A stretch of DNA of 64,000 nt. Source: Mortierella sp. BCC40632. Lineage: Eukaryota > Mortierellomycota > Mortierellomycetes > Mortierellales > Mortierellaceae. The notes beneath the pieces were generated by a model, which did not search any database, was not told the DNA's origin, and saw nothing but the letters and a program-made list of their open reading frames with translations. The number at the start of each line of letters is the position of its first letter. Position 1 is the first letter of the stretch. The stretch is taken from the NCBI GenBank assembly GCA_011634665.1, contig WAEK01000002.1, forward strand, positions 1,261,001 to 1,325,000. Reading direction: 5' to 3'. Below are positions 1 to 12,427 of the stretch, piece after piece. Position numbers and translations under genes: made by a program.

Positions 1-3000
1 CAAAGGCACCCGTGGCAGTCGCCATCTTGTTACTCCAATAACCAAGCCAGGCATTTTGACCGACATCCAGCAACTGACGAAGGATAAAGAGTACCAACAA
101 GGTTCCCCAGAAGAGCCAGCCTCCAGAAGCATCCAAATACGTCATGTAGACCTTGATGGAAACAGAACCTTCTTCCTTTTTCTCATCCTCTGTCAGCTTG
201 GAAACTACCTTGGGTTTGCTTCCTTTCTTGTCCTTCTTGTCCTTCTTGTCCTGTTGGTCTTCATCCAGGGTGCTGACTTCGCTGTCAACATCGGACAAGG
301 GCGACATCAGATTCACATTCTCTACAAGTTCACGACGAACCATCTCCTCAGGTGGACCGGATCCCGCCACCTCACCCTTGTTCATAACAACCACAAAGTC
401 GGCCGAGTTGAGAGTCAATTGAATTTGATGCGTTGCCATGAGGACAGTGCGTCCGTCGAGCAAAGGTCCTGTCAGAGTTTGGAAGAGATGCTTTCCTGTG
501 TGGGTATCCACGGCTGAGAGACAGTCATCCAGAAGAAGCACTCTAGCATCTGAGTAGACAGCACGAGCCAAAGACACGCGTTGCTTCTGGCCACCCGAAA
601 GTGTAATTCCCTGTTCACCAATTTCGGTCTCATCCCCAGCCTCCAAGATCTCAAAGTCAGTGATAAGAGCACATCCCTCGATCACAGCATCGTACCGAGC
701 CTGGTCAAACTCGCGACCAAAAAGAATGTTGTTACGGATGGAGGTGTTCTGGAGCCAGGCAGTCTGAGCAACATAAGCGATTCCGGATCCACGGTCACTG
801 CCGCCATTGGGTCCATGATCCAATCGAGGAAGGTACAGACTTCCCTCGACACGTTCAAGTTCACCGAGCAGAGCCAACAAAAGTGCCGTCTTTCCTGAGC
901 CAGTTGGTCCAACAATCAAGGAGAGTTTGTCGACGGGAAAATCAAGATTGATATTCTTCAATTGGAAGCGTTCCTGGGAGGCTTCAGGTTCAGCGACAGG
1001 TTCTTGAGATTTGACAGGTTCTGGAGTCTTGGAGAACTTGGCCTTGAGTCTCTTGATCCAGGATTCCTTCTTGACAACCGTGGCAGTGGCTTGCTCGTGT
1101 TCCTTGTTGGGCCAGGTAAACGAAGCATTCACAAATCCAATGATGGGGGAGGATGATCGATCCGTTGGGGCCTTACCATCCAACTTGGTCACGGTGGTAT
1201 CCAGAACAAGTTCCTCTTCACCCTCAATAAACCTGTTGATTCGCTTCAAGCACACAATAGCCTGCATGAATTGCTTGACCATATAGGGCAAAAAGTTCAT
1301 TGCATCACGCATAATGTTGAAGAGGGATAAGGTCGTAAAGAGCATCGAGGCTGTGATCTCGTTTCCGAAGAGTTTGGTATAGGCGAGCAAGATGACGATA
1401 ATGTTGAACAATGGCATGACCATCCATGCAATCTCGGCCAGGATTGATTGGATAAGTGTCTCCTTGGTCCGTTGGAGTTCCTTCTCTCGAGCGGCCGTAA
1501 TCTTTTCCACAAACTTGGATTCCCAACCGAAAAACTTTACGATACGGATCGCATTCAACATTTCTGTAAGAGCATCCATGCGCTCGTCCTTGGTGTTCAT
1601 GATTTCCTTGAAGAGTCGCATGATTGTGGAAAAGAGCTTTGCAGGGATAGGGTAGGTCAGAACCATAAAGGCAATACCAACCAGGGCTGCGTTACCAATG
1701 ATAAAGTAGAGCTGAACGGCAGCAATCACAAATTGGAGTGGAAAGCCATAGAGTTGGAAAAAGTAACTGATTGGGTCCTCCAGCTTCTTGATATCCACTG
1801 CAACCAGATCTAATATAGTGGTGGAACATATATTGGGTTAGTCGATGAGCCACTACGAAAAAATAAGAAGAGACCAAGACAGTTTTTGCACAATTTTTTT
1901 TTTTTGAAAAAAAAAAAAAAAAACCCTACTGGAAATGTTTAGGGATCCATCCTTGTTAGTGCTGTTTTCACCCATTTGGTCCTCATCCGCCTCTGCGCTC
2001 GGTTGATCCCCTGTTGATGATGGCTTCTTTGAGCGAGTGGCCACGTCCTTGCGTCGAAGAGTCTTTGCAAACACTTCCGAGTTACAGATTGAGGTCGCAT
2101 GGACATACATTCGACGGCCGAGGAAAAGAGTTGCCTGGAAAGTCAACGATTGTAGTAGCGAGACAAAAAAGAGAGCAAACACCCAGCCATAGTCGTAGAT
2201 CGTGGGAGGTCCGCAGTCCTTGCATTCGATGTACTTGATGATCCTGTTGAGGCAGTAAGGCGAGATGGTGCAGAGAATACTCCAGGGGATAGTCCAAAGG
2301 GCCTGGACTAACAATTCCCAACGGAGAGCCCTCCAGAACGAACGCAAAAAGTTATCTTTGCTATTTTGTTTTGAAGAGATAATAATAACAAACGAAGATT
2401 GTCAGGTCGCAGGTTCAATCAGCACGGATGATCTAACCCGAAGATTACTAGAAAAAAAGTAGAAGAGCTGCCATGTGGACTAAGGAGGTACCCCCACCCC
2501 CTCCCCTACTTCTTCCGCCCTTACTTTCCTTCTTCCCCCCCCCCCTACTCTCTTTTTCATCCTCTTCCCCCTGCTCCCTTGCCCTCGAGAGCCCTTTAGC
2601 CTTACCTCTCCTGACGGAACCGCTTCAGGGTCGAGTTGGTTTGATCCTCAACATTCAGATAGGGCAGATCAGGGTCATTGATGGTCCGTTTGAAGCCGAG
2701 GAAAACCAGGGAGTTTACCCAAGCATAGGTTACTTGGCTGTAGATGGACGAGTCGTATTCTGAACCAGGTTCTCTTGGGATCTCTCCCTCTCGCAGCTTA
2801 GCAGGACGGATGGGGGGTCGATAAGGAGGAGTGATAAAGGAGGTCCAGATCAGGGACAGACACACGAGCCAAGCGGCATTGTCCAGCTTGAGCCAAAACG
2901 GCCATTCAGCCATGGGGCGATCAAAAATCTCTGTATCAGAAAAGAGTCTCCAGGAAAGGAGTCCGCACTCGATCAGGTAGAACAGATCGAGTTGAGGTCG

Positions 3001-3624
3001 AATCCAGAATCGAGCGGCAAAGGCTGGGCGAAGTACAAAGATACATGTAAGAGCGAGGGCATAAGACCAGGCAATGATCTGGAGGGTCTGTGTCCATGAA
3101 GAGGCCTGTCGAGCCATCGTGTACAGGTCATGCTTCTTCTTGTGACCTTGGTCGTCGCCCGGAGATCCAGAGGAAGTCACTAAGATCAACGAGAAAATGA
3201 TCAAGCCGAGCTGCAGGGCTGTCAGACCGACCCGAGCAAGACTCACCACCAGCCCAGAGGAGCGACGAGCATAGTACTTTGCAGTGATCTGGCGCTGGAT
3301 CACATCGTTCGGCGTGTCGGATTGTCCATCAATTGGGTTCTGCAGATCCTCCTCCTCCGGAGAGTCAATACGGCCCGAGTCAACGAGGCGTTGGTACTGG
3401 TCAAGATGGATCCGCTTTTTGGAAAGGACAAGCAACAGTCCTGCGGAGCCAAGAGTGTAAGCTATAGGAAGGGCAGTGAGGAAAGCCCTGTCAAAGGAGG
3501 AAGAGGAAGGTGGGATGGCATCAATGAGTTAGTTGGAGAGAAGGGGGGGGACGAGTGTTTGTGTGGAAGAGGCAGCAGGGATTGCAAGTAGGGTTAGCAC
3601 GTACTCTGCTGCCGTTGAAGACAT
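1..3624 (-). CDS. ABCC/MRP-type ABC transporter, N-terminal half (runs off left edge)
   Basis: Exons on the minus strand: 3624-3605, 3487-2606, 2360-1930, 1809 to beyond 1, with all phases consistent; about 1047 residues are in the window. A first block of about five membrane segments (TMD0) is followed by the linker typical of the ABCC family (ending LPYLNVED), then transmembrane domain 1 and the first nucleotide-binding domain. That domain shows Walker A GPTGSGKT (about residues 745-752), the Q-loop stretch AYVAQTAWLQNTSI, the signature LSGGQKQR (about 848), Walker B VLLLDD, D-loop SAVD and H-loop ATHQ. A charged Lys/Asp linker and the start of transmembrane domain 2 reach the edge. The family exports glutathione conjugates, metals or drugs using ATP, often at the vacuole or plasma membrane; substrate cannot be read here. 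The 20-nt first exon and its GTACGT...CTAAC...ACAG intron explain an apparent in-frame stop near 3540, so no frameshift is needed. Confidence 0.9.
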
Positions 3625-6600
3625 GGCAGTGGAGACTCTGATTTCTTCTCACAAGGAGTGGGGTGCGGTTGATGTTGGTGGTGGAATAAGGCGGCAAGAC
3701 CTTTTTTCCTTTTTTTCTTTCTTTCTTTTTGTTTGTTTTGTTTGTTTGTTCAGCACTATCAGCGCGCGGGGTTTGGGAGCAGAACAGAGAGAAAAGAGAA
3801 GAGAGAGAAGAGAGAGAGAGAGAGAGGAGAGAGAAAAAGAGAGAAAGAAAAGAAAACTGCGGAAATAACTTTCTCGGTCTTTTTATACTAGCAAGAGAGA
3901 GAGAGGAGGGCCATAACGTCTCTCTCGTCTCTCCTCCCCTCCCCCCTCCTCTCTTTCTCATACAAACTCTTGTCTTGTTCACTTTAACTACCGTGCAGAT
4001 GATAATAATGCATCGCTCTCCCTCCCTCTTGGACGCCCAACAGCCTTTTACTCCAAGCAAGATTCGGGGCGCTGCTGGTCAAATGAACTCGACCGAATGC
4101 TTAATAAGTACACCATCGACAGGGAGGTTGCTTATTTGCTTCTCTCTCTCCCTCTCTCTCTCTATTTTTTTTTTTTTTTTTTTCCACGCAAAGCAAATCG
4201 GCCGCTGAGCGCGGTTGTTTTCCCATCAGTCGACTCATGTCTTCACTGCTTCCAGGATCTTCCCCCCCACACACACAAATGTACATGTCCATCAGCCCCT
4301 AGCCCTTGTCTGCACCTTGTGGTGTGTCGATGAGAATTTTTTTTTATTCCCAAGCACACAGTAACCTTTGGACTTTGTAAGCGCGGCGCTTGCGCGATTG
4401 GACAATTGTTCCTTCTTTTTTTTTTTTTTTTTTTTTTTTAGTACTCTCTCACCAAATGAAAGCTTTTTTTTTTTCGACGGTGACCGCCGCAGCGTGGCCC
4501 TGAGGACACCGCAGCAACAAGGTTTGGTCTGAACCAACATTTTGTAAGAGGAAAAATAAACAATTCATCCAAAGGCACGGAAAACTATGGTCTGTTTTGG
4601 AAAGAGAGCATGATACGCACCGAGGTGAGCAACCAAGACGGCGTATCCATTAAAAAAGAAAGAAAGAAAGAAAGAAAGAGGCTCGCCCAGCCCCTTCTTC
4701 GCATCAGTAGACGACGGCATGGATCTTCACCCCGCTCATGCGTCACTCAGGACGTGCGCCAGCTCTTTCTTGATCTCATCAAAAAGGCTAGAGGAAAGAT
4801 AGAGACCGAGAGCCTGTTGTTTCTGTGCGCGTGGGCAGGAGGAGGAGGAAGAGAGAGCGAATTGACTGTTGGTTGGTGGGATAGGCCAAAAGCCTCTTTC
4901 GGTAAGGAATCCCAATTCTCGGCCATTGGCTAGTGATTTTTTCCCCCCTTTCTTCTCGCAGGGCTCCCGTAATCCTCTAGAGCTCCGCTTTTGCCTGCAT
5001 ATCGCCTTTCTTCCGGTGCCCTTTCTCTCTCTCTCTCTCTCTCTCTATCTCTCCTTGTGTACCAAATCGGGAACAGTTCGCATTATCAGGCAAAACCATT
5101 TCGGACACCCCTCATCCCTCATCTCTCTTTCCCTCCTGTTTCCTTCAAGGGTAATTCATGCGCTCCTCATTCTTCCTGACTGCTGTTCTAACCCTACATT
5201 TTTTTTTTTTTTTTTTTTTTTTTGGATCCTCAGGACAAGAGAACTCTTGGCTCAACCTTGGTGGGCGACAGGTCTGTAGGAGGGCGTTCCGCAAAGATAA
5301 GCAGAAGATGCATCATTATATGGTGCTGCATCCACAACCATGGGAGCGTGTACAGAAATGACATCTGAGTGCCTGATGCTTCAAAATAAATGACCATGTA
5401 CGACAGCAGGTTCAGTGGGGAATGGAAATTGATTGATCGAAACAGAAATACAAGAGAGGCTACCTCAAAGCATAAACCTGCGGGCGCAATTGCGACCCTT
5501 GTCATTATTAGTCCTAGAAAAAAAAAAAAAAAAAAAAAAAAAAAGGAAATGGAAAAAAGGATAGGCTGTGGCAGTTACGAAGGGATAGATTATTGAAGAA
5601 AGAAAGAAGCAAAAAGAAAAAAGAATAATGCTTCGCCCAGACGGCTGGTTCTTTCTCTCCTACATAGAAAGGAATAGTCACGGTCAGAGGAACAAAAAAA
5701 CGTTTTTTTTTTTTTTTCCCCCCCAGGAGTTGTGCCGTAAATGTGTCACGAACCAACTGTTGTCTTTCCGACTCTTTGGTTTTTGCCCATTGGCCATTAG
5801 TGTATCCGATGGTTGGTTTCCGCTACAGTGGGTTGGCTCCTGATGAGAAAATAAGAACTCTCTGCCACACATGATCCAATCGCATTACTAACTCGCATAT
5901 TGCATGGTGGTGTGTTTGATGTCACTCTAATTCCCCGAAGCTCTGCCTGTGTTTTCATAATTCATGATACTGGGAAGAGTGGGAGAGACGGTAGGAGACT
6001 TTACCTCAAGAGTGATCAGAGTGACAGGAGACAGGAGAGGGGTCGAAGACTCAAGTCTGGCTGAAGAGTTCTTTTAGGATCAAATCTTCTGAGTTCGTCT
6101 AGCATAGACTCCCTTTGACCGAGGCTTTCTCTTTTCCCACTTGATCACGCTAACATAAAAGTAGAGCTTTCTGGTATCAAGAGACGAGTGACTCTGTATC
6201 TTGTGTCTTTGTCTCCTGGGAAATGTACACTTTTCGTTTCCTTGCTAAGGCATCTTGCATAGATTTCTATGGTTCCAGAAGCGCCGCGTGGCCCGCAGTT
6301 TGTCACGCGCAATGGATCTGAACAATTTTTTTAAATAATGTATGAGTCAAGGTGGTTGAATCACAACCCACAGCCTCGTTTCTTTGTTCACTACCAAACG
6401 CCTAGTCATCTTGGTTCAGTCCCTCGTTCGTGTCCTGCGTGAAGGCATCTACGTGAGTCATCTCGACTAGCCTTTCCTGGATTGTAGCATGCTTCATCAT
6501 GCTTGACTCTGCAGCTTCGCGTGTCAAGATACTCTCTTACCAACGCCGCCAGTACCAGGCCTACTCAATAGTCTTTTTTTTTTTTGGCTCCTGAGAAGGA

Positions 6601-7253
6601 GTCGGGGCTGTTCTTATTTTTGGTGAGTGTCCTCAAATTACCTTCTGTCAGGGATCCATCTCTAGTCTAGTTTCTGTTCTAGAGTATAGAACGTTTGTTC
6701 ATTACTGCAGAGAACTAGCAGGGTTTTGCTCCTAGATGAGGTGCCACGGCGCCACGTATCTTGGCAGAGCCTCACAAATGCCTAGCAGAGAGATAGAGAG
6801 ATGAGCGGCTGAATCAATCCAAGTCAAAGCTGGGATCTATTTCCACGCTCTACTCTAGTCGTGCACGGTGTTAGACTTGATCAACATTCGCTGAAGCACT
6901 GCTGTCGTTCGTGCTAGGGATACTGAGGAGAAGAAGGGGGAGGCGTCTCGGTCCTGCATAGGGTCCCTACCACAGACTAGGGTCGAGTAATATTATCCGA
7001 ATGGAGAGGCGGACAAGAGCAATGGAGAGTCAGCTACCAAATTTCAGTGCAGCCCAAGGCGCGTCTCCTACACGTGATCTTCAAGCCACTCAAGCGCAAA
7101 CAAGTCCATTCTACATGGAAAGCGAGGTCGCTCTCCACAGGACATCTAATCACGCCTGCTTGTTCTTCTTCTGTAACCTCCAACCGCAGAAAGGTCCTTT
7201 TTTTTTTCTCAAGTCTCCCACATCTTTGTCTTCGATCGTATACAACTGCCAAC
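3625..7253. other. Intergenic region, divergent promoters of ABC transporter and SmE
   Basis: No convincing gene is seen in this 3.6 kb. The half next to the ABC transporter is purine-rich on plus (3785-3855, 3890-3910), which is a pyrimidine tract on its sense strand. Other landmarks are a CT tract ending in poly(T) (4139-4184), poly(T) at 4411-4439, (GAAA)n at 4652-4680, (CT)n at 5022-5047, poly(T) at 5200-5223 and poly(A) at 5517-5544. From 5850 to 7000 the sequence is non-repetitive with frequent stops in all frames; I recognise no RNA gene or transposon in it. Confidence 0.6.
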
Positions 7254-8597
7254 ATGCCACCAAACGTCCAGCGTATTATGGTTCAGCCCATTGTGAGTAA
7301 AAGAATTCAATCCTCTGGAGAAAGGAAAAAAAAAAAGAGGAAATTCACCAAAGCGTCGAGGAGCTGGCAAAACAAAGAGCATTGTCACTCTGGACTAGTC
7401 AAGTCTTTTCTTTTTCTTTCTTTATTTCTTTCTTTTTTTTTTTTTATATATGCAGGATACCTTTATTTCTTTTTTCTACTCTCCCAGCACTGGGCATCTG
7501 TTGATGTCTTGATGGCATGGCATCAAGGAATGAATTTGGCAGGATGCGTGCAGTCAGGATGACCCATCTCCAATCGGATACGGAAAAACAAGATAGTAAA
7601 CCAACAAGCCAAATTCATTACGCGGAAGCAAAGTGCTCTATCTCTATCTCTAGCCCATGGAACACACTTGGATTGTTCCTTCACAAACCGCGGGAGTGAT
7701 CACATTATAGGGCAAAATTTCCTTTCGACCCATAGAGGGACTGGATTCGGCATGAGATAACCGGAAAAGAGCGTCGCGACTCGTGGATCATGGATCAAAT
7801 CAGCATCAGCATCAGCATCATCTCTCTCTCTCCTCTTATTGAGCATCAATTTGGCTCGTTCTCATTAGGGGAGCCTTGAAGTAATGGTGGCTAACGATAC
7901 CAACATCATTTTATTTGTCTTTTTTGAATTTGTTCATCGTCGTTAGAACCTGATTTTCAGGTATCTGCAACAGGTAAACCGATCTGATTCTAGCTTTTTG
8001 TTTTTGTTTTTTTTAAAGAAAAGGCAAAGGTCTGTGCTATTCCCCTGGTCATTCGATGCTTCGTGATGGAAACTAACTCCATTGCAATTGCGGCGAATGT
8101 ACTTTTTTTCTTCCCTAATAGAGGTCAACTGTGCAGATTTGGCTCTACGAACAAGTGAACACACGCATTGAGGGACAGATCATTGTAAGTTCCTCCACTC
8201 CCCTTTCCCAGATGAGTGTGTTTCCAATCATAATGTCTGTTCCAAGGGATTTTTTTTCTAACCACCAATGGTTTATCCGCTTTAGGGATTCGACGAGTTT
8301 ATGAACTTGGTTCTGGACAACGCTCATGAGGTCAATGTGAAGAAGAACACAAGAAAGGAAGTTGGTATGTCGACCATTGTCCAAAATGGAGGCTTATACA
8401 CTGCGCCATCGCATTTTGGGAATGGGGGGGGAGGCCAGAGTTCAGCTCGGAGGCGAGCTCTGCGAGATAATGCGTTGTACTGACCTGTATTTTTTGTTTG
8501 TTTATTTTTCCTACGCAATTCTCTCTCCCTAGGCCGCATTCTGCTCAAAGGCGACAACATCACTCTAATTCAGGCAGTATCAGCTCCAGACTCTTGA
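7254..8597 (+). CDS. SME1: Small nuclear ribonucleoprotein E (SmE)
   Basis: Five exons: 7254-7292, 7947-7973, 8122-8184, 8286-8364, 8533-8597, giving 90 residues with all phases closed. The product begins MPPNVQRIMVQPI and carries the Sm fold: Sm1 motif around IEGQIIGFDEFMNLVLDNA and Sm2 around GRILLKGDNITLI. It closely follows the known SmE sequence (QVWLYEQ-type strand, YLQ segment). SmE is one of seven Sm proteins forming the ring on U1, U2, U4 and U5 snRNAs, so it acts in the spliceosome. The length matches the family (about 90). Exon 2 is only 27 nt (nine codons) and intron 1 is 654 nt, long for a fungus. A possible AATAAA poly(A) signal lies at 8712-8717. The start is the first ATG and matches the family's N-terminus. 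Confidence 0.96.
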
Positions 8598-9671
8598 GGA
8601 TAGAGAAACAAGAGACATGGAAAGGAAAAGCCCGACACATATACTCACATTGGCGGCAAGCTTTTTTTTTTATCAGAGGAAAAGCATGGGAACTGGAGTT
8701 TAACGAGACTCAATAAATAGGGGGAAAAGTAATAGCAATGAAGGGGCGAGGTGTTGAATGTGGACTTCTTGACCAACGCCAATTGTGTAAATGTTTTGAA
8801 TCTTTTTTCTGTGGAATTGGTCAGATCCAAAAACAAACAGACAAACAAACAAAAAGTTGAGTGGATGCTACCCATAGCAGCTATTTCTCATGGTCAATGC
8901 TTTTTGTATAAAATGGTGAGAATGGGCTCTATTCTATCTCTTGAAAAAGGCACCCTCCTCCCCCCCCCAAAAAAAAGTACAGACCTATAGTGGTTAGCTA
9001 AGGCTACGCCCTAGATGGACACCAAGTTGTGATATGATCGTCTTTTCAACCATTAGCGATTTGCAAAAAGGGTAAGAATGGATGTTCGAACACAGCATTT
9101 TGGAGGAAAATCAGAGCTGTCAATTGAACAGAGATTACTAGGGGCAGAGAAACTGAGATGGATCCGATCCGCCGGGAACACTGACTCTTTGCTAGATGTC
9201 TCAGTTGGTTAAAAAAATGACCATGGTGACAAAAAAAGTTCTGGAAGGCGGCCTTTTTTATAAATCATTTTACAAAAAGGCACTAAACGTATAGAGCAGA
9301 GGCGGCAAATCCAGTAAGGTACAGCTTCATGCATGATGATTGGCTGGAGAGGGTGATGGCTCGGTGGTTCGTTTGACAAGCAGTTGACAGGAAATTCTGA
9401 CAGCTGCGTTTTTGTTGTTCCACGCCTGTCTCCTCCCCTTTTTTGACAGGCCGTTTTTTTTTTTCTTTTTTCTTCTCTTACTCTACCTGTCTCTTTCTGA
9501 CATTCTCCATCCTCTCTATCCCTCTTTCTTTGTTGATTACTAAGACCAACCCTCATCTATCCTCTTCTTAATCCACTCCTCCATCATCCCCACTTCTTCC
9601 AAATATCCTCCATCACTTTTTCCCGAAGCTCCATCTAATCCTCTCAACTCAAAAGTGGCATTCTCATAGAA
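8598..9671. other. Intergenic region between SmE and copper transporter
   Basis: It holds the SmE 3' UTR and the promoter/5' UTR of the copper transporter. The last 250 bases before 9672 are C/T-rich on plus. No TTTGCTC copper-response core of the kind bound by yeast Mac1 was found on plus; only near matches (TTTGCTA near 9189) occur. No RNA gene is seen. Confidence 0.5.
8712..8717 (+). terminator. Candidate poly(A) signal AATAAA for SmE
   Basis: AATAAA stands 115 bases after the SmE stop codon, within usual 3' UTR distance. Fungal poly(A) signals are loose, so this is only a candidate. Confidence 0.35.
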
Positions 9672-10832
9672 ATGGATCATTCCATGACCTCGGGATTCGC
9701 ACCCGGTCTCGGGACAGCGGTTTGGTCACCCAACCTCACACCTAGCTCTGAATCAACCTATATTGGTGCCTTAGTCGGTCTCTTCGTACTCTCGATCGCA
9801 TTCCGAGGTTTGGTTGCAGCCCAGGGATACCTGGAAGCCTATCTGCATCTCCACTACTACCCTCGCGGTCGTACGAGTCATGGGTCGAGTGGGTCAAGGC
9901 TCGGGACCGACCGAGGAAGGCAGCCACCTATTCCCAGCCAAAACCACCAACAATCAGAAACATCTCCTCATACCTTACGAGGAGCCACTCTCGAAGCGTC
10001 CACGGACCCTTCGCAGGACCAAGTACCTATGACTGAGAAGAGTGATGACAGGATTGAGTATTCCCCTGCTCTAATGGAGGAGAGTACCACGATCACTATC
10101 CAAACCAGTAGAGAGGAGAAACCGCAGCGGCCACTAGTCCCTGAGCGATCGACGGGAACCATGGTGGACAATGCGCCACCCTATTACCGAGCCTCCTCGG
10201 CTTCAGCAATATCTCCTCCCTCTCAGCATACTTCCTTTTCTCCAATGCCCACCTCGTTCTCGTATCCTCTACCCTATGTACAACCATTTGTATGGCAAGC
10301 GGAGCTCTCACGTGCAGTCTTGACCACAGCTGTGGTTGCTCTTGGTTACTTGTTGATGTTGGTGGTCATGACCTACAACTCGGCCTACTTTGGCGTCATC
10401 CTCGCGGGCGTATTTGTTGGTGAAGTTTACTTTGCGCGATGGGGACGTGTTCGGCCAGTTTTTCCATCCACTCCTTCAGCGTGTGCTTCAAGTAGAGGCG
10501 GCTCGGCAAGATCACGAGAATGCGGACATGATGCCAAAATGCAAAAACAACAACAGGATTCGGCCATGATCCCTGTACAGTCTCCAGATAGCTCAGCATC
10601 CATGCCCTCACGGTCCGGCTCAGGTCAAATGCCCAGGATACCTTCTCCAGTTGCTCATCAAGGAGATAGTAATTCTCGTCAGCAAGCTTCGTTGCATCCA
10701 TACCCACATCATCAATACAACGGCGCAGCTGCCACCTCCGTCGCCTCCTTTAAGAGCTCGGCCTCGACTACCTCCACCTCAAGACGGTTCTCAGCAGCCA
10801 TGATGCCTCATGGAGGAGATGGTGCTTGCTAG
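9672..10832 (+). CDS. Ctr-family copper transporter
   Basis: Single exon, 386 residues, starting MDHSM, a short Met/His-rich extracellular head as in copper importers. TM1 is about residues 29-53 (TYIGALVGLFVLSIAF onward). After a cytosolic loop of about 150 residues come TM2 and TM3, about residues 212-258. TM2 carries the diagnostic MxxxM (MLVVM, Met229 and Met233) and TM3 the helix-packing GxxxG (GVFVG), the two hallmarks of Ctr/SLC31 proteins, which form homotrimers passing Cu(I). A hydrophilic tail of about 125 residues follows, rich in Ser, Gln and His with a Cys (RECGHD) that might bind copper. The protein is at the long end for the family because of the loop and tail. Location could be plasma membrane or vacuole (Ctr1-like or Ctr2-like); sequence alone does not decide. 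The start ATG sits after a C/T-rich leader. Confidence 0.9.
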   Translation: MDHSMTSGFAPGLGTAVWSPNLTPSSESTYIGALVGLFVLSIAFRGLVAAQGYLEAYLHLHYYPRGRTSHGSSGSRLGTDRGRQPPIPSQNHQQSETSPHTLRGATLEASTDPSQDQVPMTEKSDDRIEYSPALMEESTTITIQTSREEKPQRPLVPERSTGTMVDNAPPYYRASSASAISPPSQHTSFSPMPTSFSYPLPYVQPFVWQAELSRAVLTTAVVALGYLLMLVVMTYNSAYFGVILAGVFVGEVYFARWGRVRPVFPSTPSACASSRGGSARSRECGHDAKMQKQQQDSAMIPVQSPDSSASMPSRSGSGQMPRIPSPVAHQGDSNSRQQASLHPYPHHQYNGAAATSVASFKSSASTTSTSRRFSAAMMPHGGDGAC

Positions 10833-10980
10833 GAGGCCCTTTTTATTGTATCTCACACTAGCTACTATTACCCTACATATTTCATTTCTCATTTCACACT
10901 TTGTCACTTTGTCAAAATCAGCCTCAGTGTTCCCATAGAGCACATTATCTCTACCAGGAATGTACTTTTACGCCCTGAAA

Positions 10981-10996
10981 AATAAATAAATAAATA
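10981..10996 (+). terminator. Candidate poly(A) signal of copper transporter gene
   Basis: Tandem AATAAATAAA elements stand about 150 bases after the stop codon, in a sensible position for 3'-end processing. Confidence 0.4.
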
Positions 10997-11167
10997 GGAT
11001 TCTTCTCTTTCGCATCATTAAAAAAAAAAAAAAAAGGCTCTTCCTCCCTCCTCTCAACCATTCTTGATACTTCTATGGGCTATTCCTGACGTAGATTAGG
11101 TAGGGATGGCATAAGCACACACACGCACGCGTTCAAAACACAAAGCAAAGATCGCGTTTAGTTTACT

Positions 11168-11207
11168 TCGTCGTTGTCGTTGTCGTCGTCGTCGTCGTCG
11201 TCGTCGT
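11168..11207 (+). repeat. (GTC/GTT)n trinucleotide microsatellite
   Basis: About 13 GTC or GTT units, then poly(T). It lies outside any gene, so it is a spacer microsatellite, not a coding homopolymer. Confidence 0.9.
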
Positions 11208-12427
11208 TTTTTTTTTTTTTTTATGTAAATCTAATAAGCAAAGATACATCTTACGTGGAAGGATGTTCAAGTACTGCAACGGGCGTTTCCAGGTATGTTC
11301 ATTTGACAAGAGAACAAACCCTTGTCCAACACCACCCTGTGGTGATGTTCGCCATCCTAAGGGAGCTGTGACGAGGACAAACAGCTGCGAGACGGATCGA
11401 GAGTGTAGGTATAGACCTTGGCTACAAAACAAGGCCCAACACGGGCCAACAGTGAACGAAAAGTGTTCAAAATGACACCAAAGTATTGGATTGAGAGCTT
11501 ATCCCAAAGAGATACCGATTCTACTATGCCAACATAACAATTGTTTAGTGGATAGACAACCTAGGTTTTGGCAGGTGAGTTGAACCATCGAAATGAAAAA
11601 AAAAAAAAAAATAGGCGTCAGTTAACTATCGGTATTCATTGAAAATGCACTGGTAAAAGTTGACGTTTATTCTGGAGTCTCCTACGCCTTTCTCACTTTA
11701 TACATTGGCACAAAAAAGTCTCCTCTCAGCGATCGCTCACCGAAACTTAACCTAGTCGATCATACCCCAGTCAAACAAGCGTAGCCGCTTGCTTCTTTTT
11801 TTTTTTTTTTTTTTTTTTCTGAGGTGTGATTTGCTGGTTAAAGTTTGTTGATCCAACAGTGGTTTACTAGAGGTTGGTTCAATTCACTGCAGTGAGTTTT
11901 TACAGTCAACCCCTGTCGACTCCTTCGTACTCCTGCCAAACAGGTGTCTTGATCAAGTTGACAAACAGTTAGTCGACAATGATTATTAAGAACTTTGGAA
12001 TGAGTGTAGTATAGGATTTTAAAGGTGTCGTTTCCTCTTTTCAATAGTGATTAGGGTTAGCAGGATCCAAAATGGTACCTGCACTGTCCACTTGGAGAGC
12101 AAAGGAGAGGAAGCACACACTCCAGAGAATCAGATTGGAGTTTTTTTTTTTTTTTCTTCTCTTTTCTTTTTTCTGTCCGCATTCTTAAAAACGGAATCGG
12201 CAAGGTTTTATCAAGGCTCACAGTCGGGCGCGGATCTAATCCTTGTCGGTGGAAAGGTGTACTAAAAAAAAAAAAAAAAAATAAATACAGCTTCTGCTAA
12301 GATCTCCCACTTCCCATGTGGCAGTTGGAAAAGTTTTTTTTTTTTTTCAGCGTGTTTATTATTCCAAACGTTGTCAGTGACATGATTCTCTGGGCTAGCA
12401 TCAACAAAAGAATTCTCCTGCATTTGC

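Larger units (their letters stand above)
10833..12427. other. Intergenic region between convergent copper transporter and PRE10
   Basis: It holds the 3' ends of two convergent genes. AATAAA repeats at 10981-10996 may be the copper transporter poly(A) signal. A GTC/GTT trinucleotide repeat at 11168-11207 runs into poly(T). Poly(T) occurs at 11797-11818 and poly(A) at 12264-12281. No gene or RNA was recognised. Confidence 0.5.

Noticed and set aside
2400..2430. tRNA T-loop-like GGTTCAATC inside an ABC transporter intron
   Set aside because: The flanks do not pair into a T-stem and no acceptor stem or anticodon arm is found.
3500..3624. Apparent in-frame stop and poly(C) frameshift at the ABC transporter N-terminus
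   Set aside because: A GTACGT...CTAAC...ACAG intron removes the stop and keeps the frame, so no frameshift or pseudogene is needed.
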